From Pelargonium nanum (lineage: Eukaryota > Streptophyta > Magnoliopsida > Geraniales > Geraniaceae), in NCBI GenBank assembly GCA_036897485.1, contig JAYMTF010001058.1, positions 1-26,794 on the forward strand: a stretch of 26,794 nucleotides of DNA, read 5' to 3'. Both the position numbers and the translations under genes were made by a program. A model generated the notes under the pieces. That model searched no databases. It saw only the letters and a program-made list of their open reading frames with translations, and was not told the DNA's origin. Shown here piece after piece: positions 13,669 to 24,791 of the stretch. How positions within the stretch are numbered: position 1 is the first letter of the stretch; each line of letters begins with the position of its first letter.

Positions 13669-14272
13669 CTACAGGGAAAAAGAAATAGCATTAATGCCCC
13701 CCAAAAAAATCACATCCGGATTTTACATGAATGCATTTCGACTAGGCAGTATAAGGATGTAGCTCCTTCTTTACCCTAAACTCCATAAATTCATGCTGAA
13801 AATTTATATTATTTATATACATATAAACAAATGGATCAGGCGAGTCACAAATTATACAAAGGTGTTATCCAGTAGATCATGCTAAAAAAAACAGTAATAT
13901 CACACTTCGATCATGAAAATGATAAATGAAAAAAAATACTCAATCCAAGCTCGATTGTATCAATTAACAAACTCAGTAGATCGATTTCAAATCAACATAA
14001 AGCTTCTAGAATAAGTAAAAAATAAATATGCACACCAAATTAATCATCCGTCACCAAATCTAAGGAACAAAAATATGAAACAGAATTCAATCGCAGAATA
14101 CAGAAAAACATTCGAAAAAATTGTAGAAAATCACAATTTATGAAAAAAGTAGCAAGCGAAGTCAGATGCGTCGACCTACCTATAAAGATCAACTGAAATG
14201 TCTACGAAAAGTGACGATTCAGAGATAGGATGATGAATCGAGAAGAGAGAGAGAAGGAGATGATAGAGTTAC
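13669..14272 (-). other. Probable 5'UTR intron of ARF
   Basis: Just upstream of the ARF ATG there is a good acceptor (TTTTCCCTGTAG|CTGAC, exon starting at 13668). Two good donors lie further up: ATAG|GTAACT (exon end 14273) and ATAG|GTAGGT (exon end 14180). A leader intron of this kind is common in plant ARF1 genes. The first exon would then lie at about 14274-14400 in CT-rich minus-strand sequence. Which donor is used cannot be decided from sequence. Confidence 0.55.
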
Positions 14273-14437
14273 CTATAGAGAGAGTTTCGAAAAAGGATCT
14301 GATGGAAGGAGGAGCGACGAGATCGATCGAGCCGCAGTTTCTGAATGACACGAATCTATGTTCTCTCTCCTCCTTGTATAATTGCCTCGAATCGGGAAAT
14401 GAAAAAAATAACACTTTTCTAATTGAAAAACGCGCAT

Positions 14438-14447
14438 ACGACGTCGT
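14438..14447. promoter_or_regulatory. ACGACGTCGT palindrome in the ARF promoter region
   Basis: A perfect 10-bp palindrome with a GACGTC core, the C-box type site recognised by plant bZIP factors, just upstream of the inferred ARF transcript start. Function is inferred from motif and location only. Confidence 0.4.
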
Positions 14448-14689
14448 TTGCTAACGACCGGATTAGTTCCTTATTTTTTGTTGAGTGATCAATCCACACT
14501 TTTTTCACTCTCTTTTAGCCGAGAATGCCTTCAATTTTTTTTTAACCAGAGCCAAGTTCTACGGAGGGTTTAAAAGTTGGACCTCCAAAATCGAAATAAT
14601 TAGGTTACAATTATCAAAAAAGTAGTTAGAAGCACCTACGGGAGGGTGAATAAACTTGCAAAAATGATAGATATAACTATTAAAACAAC

Positions 14690-14870
14690 AACAAGGTAAA
14701 AAGTCGGCAACACGATTCGCCTTCGCATGTAACATAAAATTCTCAAACCTCCGAATTTTTACCCTGCATTCCAAGATAAGAGAATGCAGAGGATGAGAAG
14801 AACAATCAGATAATAAAAAACAACTCAACAACGTTGGTAGCATCCACTTCAAACACCACTTTAGAGCAAT
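14690..14870 (-). pseudogene. LINE-type RNase H domain remnant, frameshifted
   Basis: On the minus strand one frame reads KVVFEVDATNVVELF and then, after a shift at a T-rich tract near 14813-14820, another frame reads SDCSSHPLHSLILECRVKIR and FENFMLHAKANRVADFL. This is the order of the RNase H-like domain at the C-terminus of plant non-LTR retrotransposons (a VxxxxDxxxVV strand, the S-HPL--LI-EC-- helix region, and the HxxREAN-xAD-LA end, here HAKANRVADFL). The frameshift and the loss of the usual start of the domain show it is a dead copy. How far the rest of the element extends cannot be told. Confidence 0.65.
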
Positions 14871-14902
14871 TAAGGTGATAGTATTATGCTTCAGCTTTTC
14901 CA

Positions 14903-15596
14903 TATCCGGAATTCAAATGGAAGACTTGCATCACTAAAAAGTACTATAAGTTTTCCACATTTATAGAAGTTTAGTGTATTATTTCATTTGTTCTGCTCAT
15001 ATTTTTTTAACTTCATTTTGTTCATGCGAAAGCCAATGTTCATCAATTTTGTTATACAAGAAGTTCATTCCATTAATTTGACTGACGAAATTCTCTAAAA
15101 CTAACACCTAACTAATTAGAAATAATTTGAACAGACTTTTTTGTAGTGATAGTTCATGTTACCTTGTGTTTCATTGACCTTAAGTCATGGAGCGCATCAA
15201 TGGTTCCGTTACCGAGATGGAGAAGAAAGTTTGATCCATTTTCGTGACGATAATGGATTGTAATATTTTCTCAATATTACATGGACGTAAAATTCTTAAA
15301 CATTTCTTTTGAAAAACAACTTGGGACCTAAAAATACACCTTATACTCCTTCCCTTTAGGAATGCTTGGGTGCTAGGGTTGATTTCTCTGCTTGAGAAAA
15401 AATTGAGACGCTTGAAAGACTTTTCGTCATTCTTCTACGAACCGTTCCATATTCTCCTTATCGACCGTCTTCTATTGCAACTTGTGAACTGAATCTAACG
15501 ATAATCAGTCACCACTCTAAAAAAATTTACTCAAAGTTTATCCATGTTGTTAACTTAAAAATCTATATATTTATATATGGCAGGAATCTCAGTCAT
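14903..15596. other. Intergenic DNA between divergent ARF and PDF1B genes
   Basis: No protein or RNA gene recognised. This is the 5' flank of the plus-strand peptide deformylase gene; no strong repeat structure was noticed. Confidence 0.5.
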
Positions 15597-15604
15597 TATA
15601 AATA
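15597..15604 (+). promoter_or_regulatory. Candidate TATA box of PDF1B
   Basis: TATAAATA, 261 bp upstream of the chosen ATG (15865). TA-rich runs at about 15564-15578 could also serve. No transcript start can be fixed from sequence. Confidence 0.35.
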
Positions 15605-15864
15605 GGATGAGACTCTCAGACAAAAGACAAACCAAATGAATTTGTGTAAGACGCTAGAATAGAAATGAGGGTTAATGGACGTGACATCAACTCATTGATC
15701 ATCATATATTCAGGCTGAGACTCTTTTCTCTTTACGGGAAAGTGATATAGTTATTCGTGTGTTTCGATAGAGCATATTTGGACCAAAAACACAATCTCAA
15801 AGACACAAACCACATACATCCCTTCTCACCTCAGTCGGTCACCGGACATCACTGGCTCGAGTTC

Positions 15865-18800
15865 ATGGATAGCGCAACATGCCTCCACTCGCCTTCTACA
15901 TCTCACACCCTCCTCCCCATTCTCAGTCATCGCCCCACGGTTCCCGGCAATTTTCTCCGGCTCAGCTCCTCCATGTCAACCAACGCCAGACTCTTCTCCC
16001 GCTCTAACCGGTCCCGACGTCCTCTAACCTCGGTCAGCGCCCAGGCCAAGCGAGCCTTCTCGCCGAAAGAGGACAAAGCAGAAGTAGCTTCCCGTAAGAA
16101 CATTTCCAATCGTCTCCTCTGAACAGTTCAGTAGTGTTTTTTTCCTTTGAATTGTCATGTTACCGCAATTTCTTGTTCTTCAGCGGCTGATTTGCAATTC
16201 GAGGTGCCGCTCAAAATCGTGGAGTATCCGGACCCCATACTGAGAGCCAAAAACAAGCGTATCGGTACGTTTGATGATAATTTGAAGAAGCTAGTCCTCC
16301 ACATGTTCGACGTTATGTACAAGTGAGTTTTTGGAATTCTGTGTCACTGGTTTGAATGGTTTATGAATTTGGAATTAGAGTACACATAACTTCATTTTGG
16401 ATCAATTCATGGTATGACTCTTTTTGTTTGATTCAAAAGCCTTAAATCCGCACGAATAAAAGTTTGTGAACATCAAAATTAAAAGAATTCAGTTCTCGTG
16501 GAATTGAATTCCATATAAATTTGTTTACGGAAGGAGTATTCTATGAAACAGTTTGCAGATAGTGCTTCACTGTAAACTTGAAATGCTTTTAAAGGTTAGG
16601 TTAGATGCTTATAAAGAATGCCTCCTCCTATTTACAGGAGTGTGTGAAAAATAGTTGTTGGCTTCCTTTTCCACAGAACTGATGGCATTGGCCTCTCGGC
16701 ACCTCAAGTGGGACTGAATGTTCAACTTATGGTGTTCAATTCAGCTGGCGAGCGTGGTGTTGGAGAAGAAATTGTTCTTGTAAATCCTAGAGTTTACAAG
16801 TACTCAAGAAAAACGGTTCCATTCAACGAGGGCTGTCTATCCTTTCCTGGAATATATGCTGATGTTGAGGTATTGATCATTATTCAGGTTTTATAATAGT
16901 TTGCAGATTGTTGTTGTTTTGATTTTCATTCTCATTTGTGTACATGTTTACGCCTAATTGTCGTGTTCTTAAATCCACTCATGATGCAAGGACAGTCTGT
17001 CCATGAACCTCAAACAGTTATGATTGGATTTCTAATTACTTAAAGATGAAAAATGAAATAAGAACTATAATACTGAGATTAGTTGTTCTCTTCACCGTAT
17101 ACCATTCTCTGCTACATAGTTGAATTCCTTTTGATGCGTATTTCTCCTCAGTTTCGCTCCATAAACGGTTTTTGAGTGTCACCCAACGGTTGAATATGAT
17201 TGAATCTTCATGTTTCTTCAGATCTGACGGATTTGTTGGAAGAACACTCGTTAAGAGAACTACCCGAGCATGTGCACTAGAATTTACATCTGGCGTGAGA
17301 CTAAGATCTTTTTCCTATGGGACTCAAACTTAAACTCAAAGCACTGTATAATGTGAAAATAAAGAGTAGACTGAAATAAACCTTTCACCAAGAGAGGTAT
17401 TTATAGGGGAAGACCTGTTTGGATCTTGATTGGTTGGGATGAGGTAGCCTTGAATTTTGTTCGGTCAAGAATTCTTGACGTGGCAAAGTGATAAACATGC
17501 GTAGATCTGATCTGACCTGTTAGGCACATGGGCGTGCAGCAGAAGGCATGTGAGTGTACATGGCCCAAATGGTTACTTCTTCTTGTGCGCGTCTTGCCGA
17601 GACTGCAAATGACACGGGCATGTGCTGTGATGTATGACTGTGCGACCAGTTAGTTCAGCTGATTTGAATTTCCTTTGTAGCGTGGCTAGTGGGTTCCTCA
17701 TATCCTGATGATGTGGCATTTGGTGAATAGCCCATTTTTTATGCAGCATCACCTTTGCACCATTTGTCTTCTTGTTTTCCTCCCATTTGCTTGTTTCCTT
17801 GTTTAGGCTTCCCTTGTGAAATCACATAGATAATTCTTGACTTGCTTGCCAATGGAGAGAAAAGATGCATCTTCTGTTCTTAATGTATCTAGCCAGCTGA
17901 GCTCAAATGTTTCTACCCTTTGAGGTGATTGATTATATTGAAATGCTTAATGCAAGCTCAAACAAGGAGAGTGTGTCTTGACATTTTCGTTCAATTATGT
18001 TGACATACTATATTTGATTAAGATCTGAGTGCAACTGGTTTCAATTAAAAGATGCAGAAGATTCTTAATGTGGAATTATGTCTATGGGTTTCCTGTTCTT
18101 TCTCTTGCTTTAATTACATTGCAATCAATTTTTATCCTCCATCATATTGTACTTGCAGAGACCAGATTCTATAAAGGTTGATGCACGTGACATTAGAGGT
18201 GCAAGGTTCACAATTAACTTGTCAGATCTTGATGCAAGGGTGTTCCAGCATGAATTTGACCATTTGCAGGTATTTTCTTCAATTTATTATTACTGGTTTA
18301 AGGACAAAAAAATTACTTATTTGCATTTGAATGATGGTTGAGCCTAGTTCTATTAACTAGGTTTTCATCACTTTGAGGAACCTACGTTCCAACTTCCAAG
18401 GAATTCCTGATGACTGGGCAGGTATTCTTAGCATGATATAAGGCAGTATAGTGAAAGTAAAATTCCAAGCATGTGCAATTGGGATTTATTTAGATTTTCC
18501 TTAAATTTAAATAATCTATTTTGTATATACCTTTCTTAAATGGTCTAATTGCATGACATGAAAATCTGTCTCCATCAAGCTCCATGCTAAAGTTGAATAC
18601 TGTTCCATTTTTGGAGTTGAAATTTGATCAATGTTAGAACTTGGTCGTGTCATTAAGTTCAGCACATAACAATTTCCAAATGAAGCATTCCCATGATGTA
18701 TTGTATACACATGTTGGTGACATCCTCTTTTGTTACTCGTAAGATAGAAACAATAAACGTATCTGCATCCAGTTCATGATCTGCATGGGGTTCTTTTCTA

Positions 18801-19875
18801 TGAAGCTTTCTTAGCCACCTACAAAAATTTCATCTTTTTTATGTATATATTTTCCTTCCTCTAAGCCAGTGCTAGAGGGGGTTCTTTTCTTTGAAGCTTT
18901 CTTAGCCACCTACAAAATTTTCATCTTTTTTATGTATATATTTTCCTTCCTCTAAGCCAGTTCATATTCTGCAGGGAATTCTTTTCTTTGATAGGATGAC
19001 TGAAGAAGTTATTGATGGTATACGTACGGACCTACAAGTGAGTTTTATGCAACCCTTGGTTTATTTAGCTATTGTTAAATTTTAAATAACTTGGTATTGG
19101 GCTACACATAAAGGCTTGAACTTCCACAGTTCCACTACTGAAAGTTCAGCCTTGTTAGAAGGGTTTAACTTGCACCTATATATATAGTTCATTCATGTCA
19201 TATTTTTACAATGCGGTACCTTATCACCCACTTTAACAATTATTTCTTGTATTTAGCGGAAATCACCCATGCTTGTCAACATGAAACAAGATATGCACAT
19301 TTGTCATTGCTATTTACCTTTGAGGGTGCTAAAAGTTTTCGGCTGTTGGTGACAACAGTTTTTTTAAAGATATGCATTTGCCTCCCTTATTTTGTCAAGA
19401 AGATTTTCTTCTATTTGTTAGGAACAGTATTATTAGAAGTCTTACAATTCATAACCTTCACAAGGATAAAAATTATCATACTCAAAGAAACCTAGGTTCC
19501 TATGAACCTGCTTCCTTGACTGGTTAAGGATTGATATGCTTGTTCGTAACAAAGGAAAAGTATAGTTCATCATATGATAAATGAAACTGACGAGACAGTT
19601 TAAAAGCAAATGTTGTGTGCTCTAGCTGATCTCTTAATGAAACGAAAATCATTTTTATTCTTTTTCCTCTTCCCACACTATTGTTTTTTTTATTATTATG
19701 CTGATTTTACTTGCAAGATTCTGGTGGAATGAAATTTTCCCTTCATTTCCGTATATCGTTCTACACCTGGCAGGCGTTAGAAAAGAAATATGAAGAGAGA
19801 ACTGGATCCCCAAGCCCTGAAAGGATAGAAACTCGCAAAGGGGTGAAGGTTCCTGCTGGTTTTGGAAAATCATGA
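15865..19875 (+). CDS. PDF1B: Peptide deformylase, plastid type (PDF1B), complete, 278 aa
   Basis: Exons 15865-16093, 16184-16322, 16677-16869, 18159-18269, 18975-19037 and 19774-19875 join in frame to 278 aa. The enzyme removes the formyl group from the initiator Met of proteins made in the plastid, using a bound divalent metal. The three family motifs are intact: GIGLSAPQ (126-133), EGCLS (174-178, Cys metal ligand) and QHEFDH (217-222, HEXXH with His ligands and catalytic Glu). The first 75 or so residues are Ser/Arg/Thr-rich with few acidic residues, as in a transit peptide, and precede the catalytic start near FEVPLKIVEYPDPILRAKNK. The C-terminal ALEKKYEERTG...PSPER tail is as in Arabidopsis PDF1B (about 273 aa, from memory). 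The reading frame is open upstream to an ATG at 15757; 15865 is chosen because the protein then has the family length. Another in-frame ATG is at 15973. Start choice is less certain than the rest. Confidence 0.95.
16870..18158 (+). other. Long intron 3 of PDF1B with a probable repeat insertion
   Basis: At 1,289 nt this is the longest PDF1B intron. The part at about 17220-17720 is noticeably richer in G and C than the other introns and contains a TATA-like GTATTTATAGGGG at about 17398-17410, which would fit an old LTR or other insertion. No clean termini or target duplication were found, so only the intron itself is well supported. Confidence 0.45.
18787..18961 (+). repeat. 84-bp tandem duplication in PDF1B intron 4
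   Basis: Units at 18787-18870 and 18878-18961 (offset 91 bp) are nearly identical, from GGGGTTCTTTTCT to CTAAGCCAGT. The unit begins with sequence resembling the first bases of exon 5, and the real exon 5 acceptor follows directly after unit 2. Confidence 0.9.
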
Positions 19876-20570
19876 TCTTAAATATTGGCTTACATGGAGA
19901 CATCAGGTTCATAAAATGCTAATAGTTAATCTTATTTATTGTCACTTGGATTAATAGTTCTATTTGGTTCACCTATTAGGTGCTGACTTGTTTTATTTCT
20001 GAATATTAGGCACGATGCTGAATCAATTACATGCCAGAATTGTTGTGCTCATGGCTGGGGTTTTATCACATGATATTGCAGATGCAGTATTTTGTTGGTT
20101 TGCAAATTCTTCCTACAATCTGATGGTGCTTGTAATGGCTGTTTAATACATCTCACTTGTTAAGAATGGAAATAATAATTCTTTAGCAAGTTGATCTGCC
20201 GGATGTAGACCACTGGGCACATGCTTTTCTTCTTCACGTCCTCATATTTGGCGACAACCAAAGCAATCTTAGTTGATATAGAAACATCTTAGGGTAGGAA
20301 ACATTGAGATTTTATCATCTAGAAACATTAAGAGACAAGAATATCTCTATAAGAATTTATTAGTGCTTAAGATTTTAATTCATGTGTATTCTTCTCTGTT
20401 TTATTCCACGCGCTCTCATTTCATTGCATAGAATTGGAAGATTATGGAGGCTGGAACTTTAGTGCAACTCCATGTATGTGTGGCACCATGAGATTGATAA
20501 TTTGGTGATGCAATGCGTCTGCTTTTGTTGATGAGCAATTACTTTGTGGAAATTTAAAGAACAGATGATA
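19876..20570. other. PDF1B 3'UTR and downstream DNA
   Basis: Follows the PDF1B stop codon. The 3'UTR probably ends somewhere around 20150-20200, where AATGGAAATAATAATTC offers an A-rich polyadenylation context. No further gene was recognised. Confidence 0.4.
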
Positions 20571-20930
20571 CAGGGGAGTGAGGTAAATGGAATGAAGAGT
20601 GTGGACACAAGGAATACGTGGTTCGGCCATAAGGCCTACATCCACACCCAAATGCCAAAGGGCTAAATAATTTCTCACTCACTTTATAGGCTAAATACAG
20701 AGGACCCATGTTTATAGTGGGTGTAGGAGATATACATATTAACAAACAAATTATAAGATTCAATCTAAAGTTCATAATTCGTTCTATCAAATCTCACTAT
20801 TTACTACACAATCAAATCTTGTGATTTGCTTCATAACCCAAATCACATGATACATGGGAATCAACATATTTCAACATACTCATAAAACTCCAGGTCCTAA
20901 AATGAGATGCTCTGAATACCATGCTAGAGA
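20571..20930 (-). mobile_element. LTR retrotransposon (TRIM/copia-like) fragment
   Basis: On the minus strand, TGGTATTCAGAGC (20921-20909) matches the tRNA-iMet primer-binding site TGGTATCAGAGC with one extra T. Further along come a TATA-like CCTATAAAGTG and the phrase GATGTAGGCC...GGCCGAACCACGT, which is characteristic of many plant LTRs just downstream of the transcript start. The LTR probably begins near TGTTGAAATATG (about 20865). No target duplication or coding region was seen, so this is a fragment or a non-autonomous element. Confidence 0.45.
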
Positions 20931-21517
20931 TGTAGGTTTTTTATTTTTACTTTAACCATCCATGTCAACTAGTCTTCTGCAGATTAGTAAAGTGATTTGT
21001 GTTTCTATCTGTCATTTAAGAAGTAAAATGGAATCCAACGCTTTAGGTGGTTAACCTGGCACTTAGTTGCATGCTCCTCTTGCCATGCAGCTCATTATGA
21101 TAGTTTTTTAAGTGTATCATCAAAAGATTCATTTATCGTTCTAGGACTGTTTTTGTCCATAGTAATAGGGTTCCTGGTTCATTTTACATAATAATGTGGT
21201 TCAGTAAAACCATAGAGAGACATATAGTTGCCCAGTAGATTGTTTTTAGTCACACAGCAAGCTACTATCATGTTATACGTAACCATGGGATTTTACATAC
21301 CTGATTATTACAGTTAAGCGTCTAGGAAATTACGATACATGACTTTGTACTATAAAATTTGCTACGTACTTAGTAAACAAGTAATTCCTGCGGACATCCA
21401 CATGGACTAGAATCACTTTTCTTACTTTCAAACTGTACCAAATAAGGGAGGACGAAGAACAGGACCTAGCTTGCAAGTTCTTCACCTCCTTTCCTTTCAT
21501 AATGATTCCTGCAAAGC
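20931..21517. other. Intergenic DNA and 3' flank of the polygalacturonase gene
   Basis: No gene recognised. The right-hand part, next to the polygalacturonase stop at 21518, must contain its 3'UTR; no clear AATAAA was fixed. Confidence 0.45.
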
Positions 21518-24500
21518 TCAGCAGGAATCAGTTTCGGGTAGGGCTTGGGTGCTTATAGGCTTCCCCTTCTGCAGACAGTCAATTTGGGGGACAGTGGTGG
21601 TTTTTAGCTCTCCATACGCCTCCCAACAGAAAGGACCATACATGGTGTGCCCTTCTTCAAGTGATGATAGCTTTATGGTAGCTAAAGATACACCTGTGCA
21701 TGGCACGCTATTACTGCATGCAAAATGAACGGGTTTAACTGTATATGTTCCTTGTATATTCACATAGTTAATGTTTGATACAGCCACCGCTGATGTTTGA
21801 TTCTGACATTTGCTTTTGTCACAGTAGTATTGGTCAATCATGATTGGAGTTTCAACTTCAGAAACTTGAATATTTGAGAACATAACATCTTGTACTGACC
21901 CTGATCCTCCCTGCAGTCATGATATGAGCTTCTGAGATGATCTAACTTTGAGATACCAACTCAAATGTTCTGATGATCTAAAGTAATAAACATAGTTTGA
22001 TGCTCATAGTGGTTTCAATGTGCATGCACACGAATATGTGCGCATGTTTATATAATTTTATACATTACTATAGGGGAACCTGATGGGGAAATGTAGTGTT
22101 TTACCTGCCATGTCTTTATTCTGACACCAGTCAATGTGTTGTGCATTTTAATGTCCCGGACAGTGATATTTGAGACGCAAGCTTTGGTATCATCCTTTCC
22201 TAGCCCCCCAATGCTGATTCCATGTCCAGGTCCACAATTCACATTATGTATGTATACATTTGAGCATCCAGTTTGTATAGATATGCAATCATCTCCTGCA
22301 TATGTAGTACACATCAATTTATTAAGGTAACTCTGGTTATATGTGTCCTTGTCATTCCGAGCTCCCTACTTAGTTGTCTGTTCAATTATTTTATAGATGC
22401 ATATAATTTGGTGCTTATACTGGTAAATTTAGACATTACGGTGAAGCCACATGATAAATCGTATGTGAGAATATGAACTGCTCTAATGATGCTTTATACA
22501 GGGAGGAATGCATGCAAATTTCATATTGTTTTCGGTCTTGTAGCTTGAAATTTTGAGGAAAACCTCATGATTTTGTTTGAAAGCTGTGTCTGTCTGTTTG
22601 TGGCAGTGTTGAGTGAAAACCTAAGATTGTGAAGAGACAGATATTCAATATTACCACAAGCGAGATTGCTGCTATATATGACCACGTCTTGGGAGTTCTG
22701 TAGGTGGATTCCATCTGTATTGGGACTATCCCCGGGAGACGAAACAGTTATATCAGACACCTGAACACTTGTGCAATCATCAAATTTTAGGTGGGCTTGA
22801 GGGCTATTTTGAATTGTTATGCCGGTCACTGTCACATCAGTACTTCCATAGAATCTAAGTGCCTGCAAGCAGAACAAGACAACATTGTTTTTAATGTTTC
22901 TTTCATTATTGTTGTGAAATAGTGCTTCAAATAGGATTAATCATTACCGTTGGCTTGGTGCTCGGCATTTTCCCACTGAGCTGGCTAGTTATCTGCTAGA
23001 AAAAGAATGGCATGTAAAGCCATGATATCAGCAGTGGCTAACTAGCTGGTTAGTTTTTGAAATACCAGTATAGATAGAAAATTACCAGATCATTGGAGCC
23101 ATTAGTAGTTGAATCTGTGGTCTCTGTTGTACTGTATGTTGGTGAGTCGTTCCACCATACAGATCCTTGTCCGTCAATGACTCCTTCACCCCTGATTGTA
23201 ATTCCCTTAAGTTTTGTGAACTCAAGCCATTGTAAGAGACCCGATCCCCAAGCTTTAGAGCTTGTGGGAGCAATGATCTTGCCATCTAACTGCATGGCAG
23301 TTTGAAAATCTTAGAACTGATCAATGTTATGTCTCAATTGGTTCTAGCATATCACTATATCAGCATGCTTTAGTTACTAGAAAGAAGATGAATTTTGGAC
23401 CTTACGAACCAAACTTACCTGAAATACTATGTTTGGTGCACAATTAGCACCTGAGAAAGAAATGGGGTTGAGAAGAAACACAGACCCAGATGGAACTACC
23501 ATTGTTGATGTCTCCACTTTACAAGCTGCTGCCCATGACGCTTCAAATGCCTGTCTTGTGTGGTAAGATGCAAATTTCAGGTTAAACTAATAGTAGTGAC
23601 AGCAATATGATATATCTATTGACCCTGCTTTTCTTAATATGGAATCAACTTTTTATGTCCTCTCTTTCCAGGAAAATGACTTGTAGAGTATTTTATTAGC
23701 AATTTACTTGATAATCTATATTTTCTTCTAGGACTAGAACATAACTGTTTTCATAATTATAACCTGTTTTTTAAATGGTGCTATTTTTGCATATAGTTCC
23801 AGCCTTCCAGCAGCTCTCTCTTGTATGGTTGGAAAAGAACACCCATAACAATAAAGGCAATATTTGACTCCATTTTTGTCCAAAATACTGGTGGTTCAGT
23901 TTTTGTGTAGCTTTTCCCTTCACGATAGTCCTTTCTTGCTTATAGGGGCAAGAGGACTATTAGAAAAGAACATGGAGTGCCTATAGTGGACTGGTCCTAG
24001 AATTCTATCCGACTTTACAATAACAGGTATAGAAAGATTAACATGCACCTGAATGCTACTTTTGTATTGTTTTCGTTAATTGACCCAAGTCTATAATTTC
24101 TTGCTCGATTGGATGAGAAGGTGAAGAAAAATAACTAAGAACTCAGTGCAAAAAGAATTATAACCATTCCTTATATATTTACTATTTGGCCTGTACAGAC
24201 TCTGAAATTGTTTCTTTCTCTCTTTGCATACCTGATTGCGGTATATTTTGACAGGCTGACCGCATGCTTTGCATCAGAGACAAGTTATCTGCTGCATGCT
24301 GTTGGTAGGTTCTTAGACAGTACATGTATAGGAGGAATGAAGCCACTAAGGTATTACTATATACTAAGCAAAATGTTTTGTTTTTCTATTTTTGTGTCAG
24401 CAAATATTAGGAAATAAATGGAAAGAGTCTAAAAATCACCTTTGTGTCGTCTGTGTGTCCATCGCCTTTAGCACCATAGTCTAATACATTAAAGGTTGTT

Positions 24501-24697
24501 GAATTGCCTCCAGTACTCTTCATTGGTGTTGAAGCAGTCTTTACCAACTTTGAGACGCTACGGGTAGGGTAATGGATAGCCTTGCTTTGCCTCCAGGGCT
24601 TGCCTTCTCTGGCACTGCAAGCTTCCAAGGTTGCAAACCATACAAAGAAGGCAGTGAAAGAAATGAATGCAAGGCTTTTGAGGTTAGGCCAACTCAT
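21518..24697 (-). CDS. Secreted polygalacturonase, glycoside hydrolase family 28, complete, 476 aa
   Basis: Exons on the minus strand: 24440-24697, 23419-23550, 23086-23289, 22948-22992, 22655-22862, 22105-22295 and 21518-21910. They join in frame to 476 aa. GH28 enzymes hydrolyse alpha-1,4-galacturonan in pectin of the cell wall. All four family signatures are present: SPNTDGI (259-265), GDDC (283-286), [13 protein letters not shown] (303-315) and RIKTW (341-345), so the catalytic Asp residues and His are intact. The N-terminus, [20 protein letters not shown]...ACSAREG, is a signal peptide with likely cleavage after ACS; a basic, Ser/Thr-rich pro-region follows before [20 protein letters not shown] Ser/Thr-rich insert, [17 protein letters not shown] (179-195), interrupts the catalytic domain. 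The wording resembles the Arabidopsis At1g48100-like clade, from memory. Start 24697 is preferred over the in-frame ATG at 24784, which lies inside the TATA box. Endo versus exo action cannot be told from sequence. Confidence 0.95.
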
Positions 24698-24782
24698 CTT
24701 CGTCGCAAGAAAGGAAGAGATGGAGATGTTTAAGTTTGGAAAGTTAATATTTTTTGATGTCCAACAAGAAGAATTTAGGTTC

Positions 24783-24791
24783 ATATATATA
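24783..24791 (-). promoter_or_regulatory. TATA box of the polygalacturonase gene
   Basis: TATATATAT on the minus strand, about 90 nt upstream of the ATG at 24697. It overlaps the upstream in-frame ATG at 24784-24782, which therefore is unlikely to be in the transcript. Confidence 0.55.

Noticed and set aside
14202-14454. Open frames on both strands over the ARF leader
   Set aside because: They lie in the inferred 5'UTR, leader intron and promoter, and show no family features.
15927-16109. Minus-strand frame opposite PDF1B exon 1
   Set aside because: Shadow of the real exon, caused by its base composition.
22196-22236. GGLG in place of GSLG in polygalacturonase motif III taken as a catalytic defect
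   Set aside because: The catalytic His and the [10 protein letters not shown] core are intact, and I recall this variant in related plant GH28 proteins.
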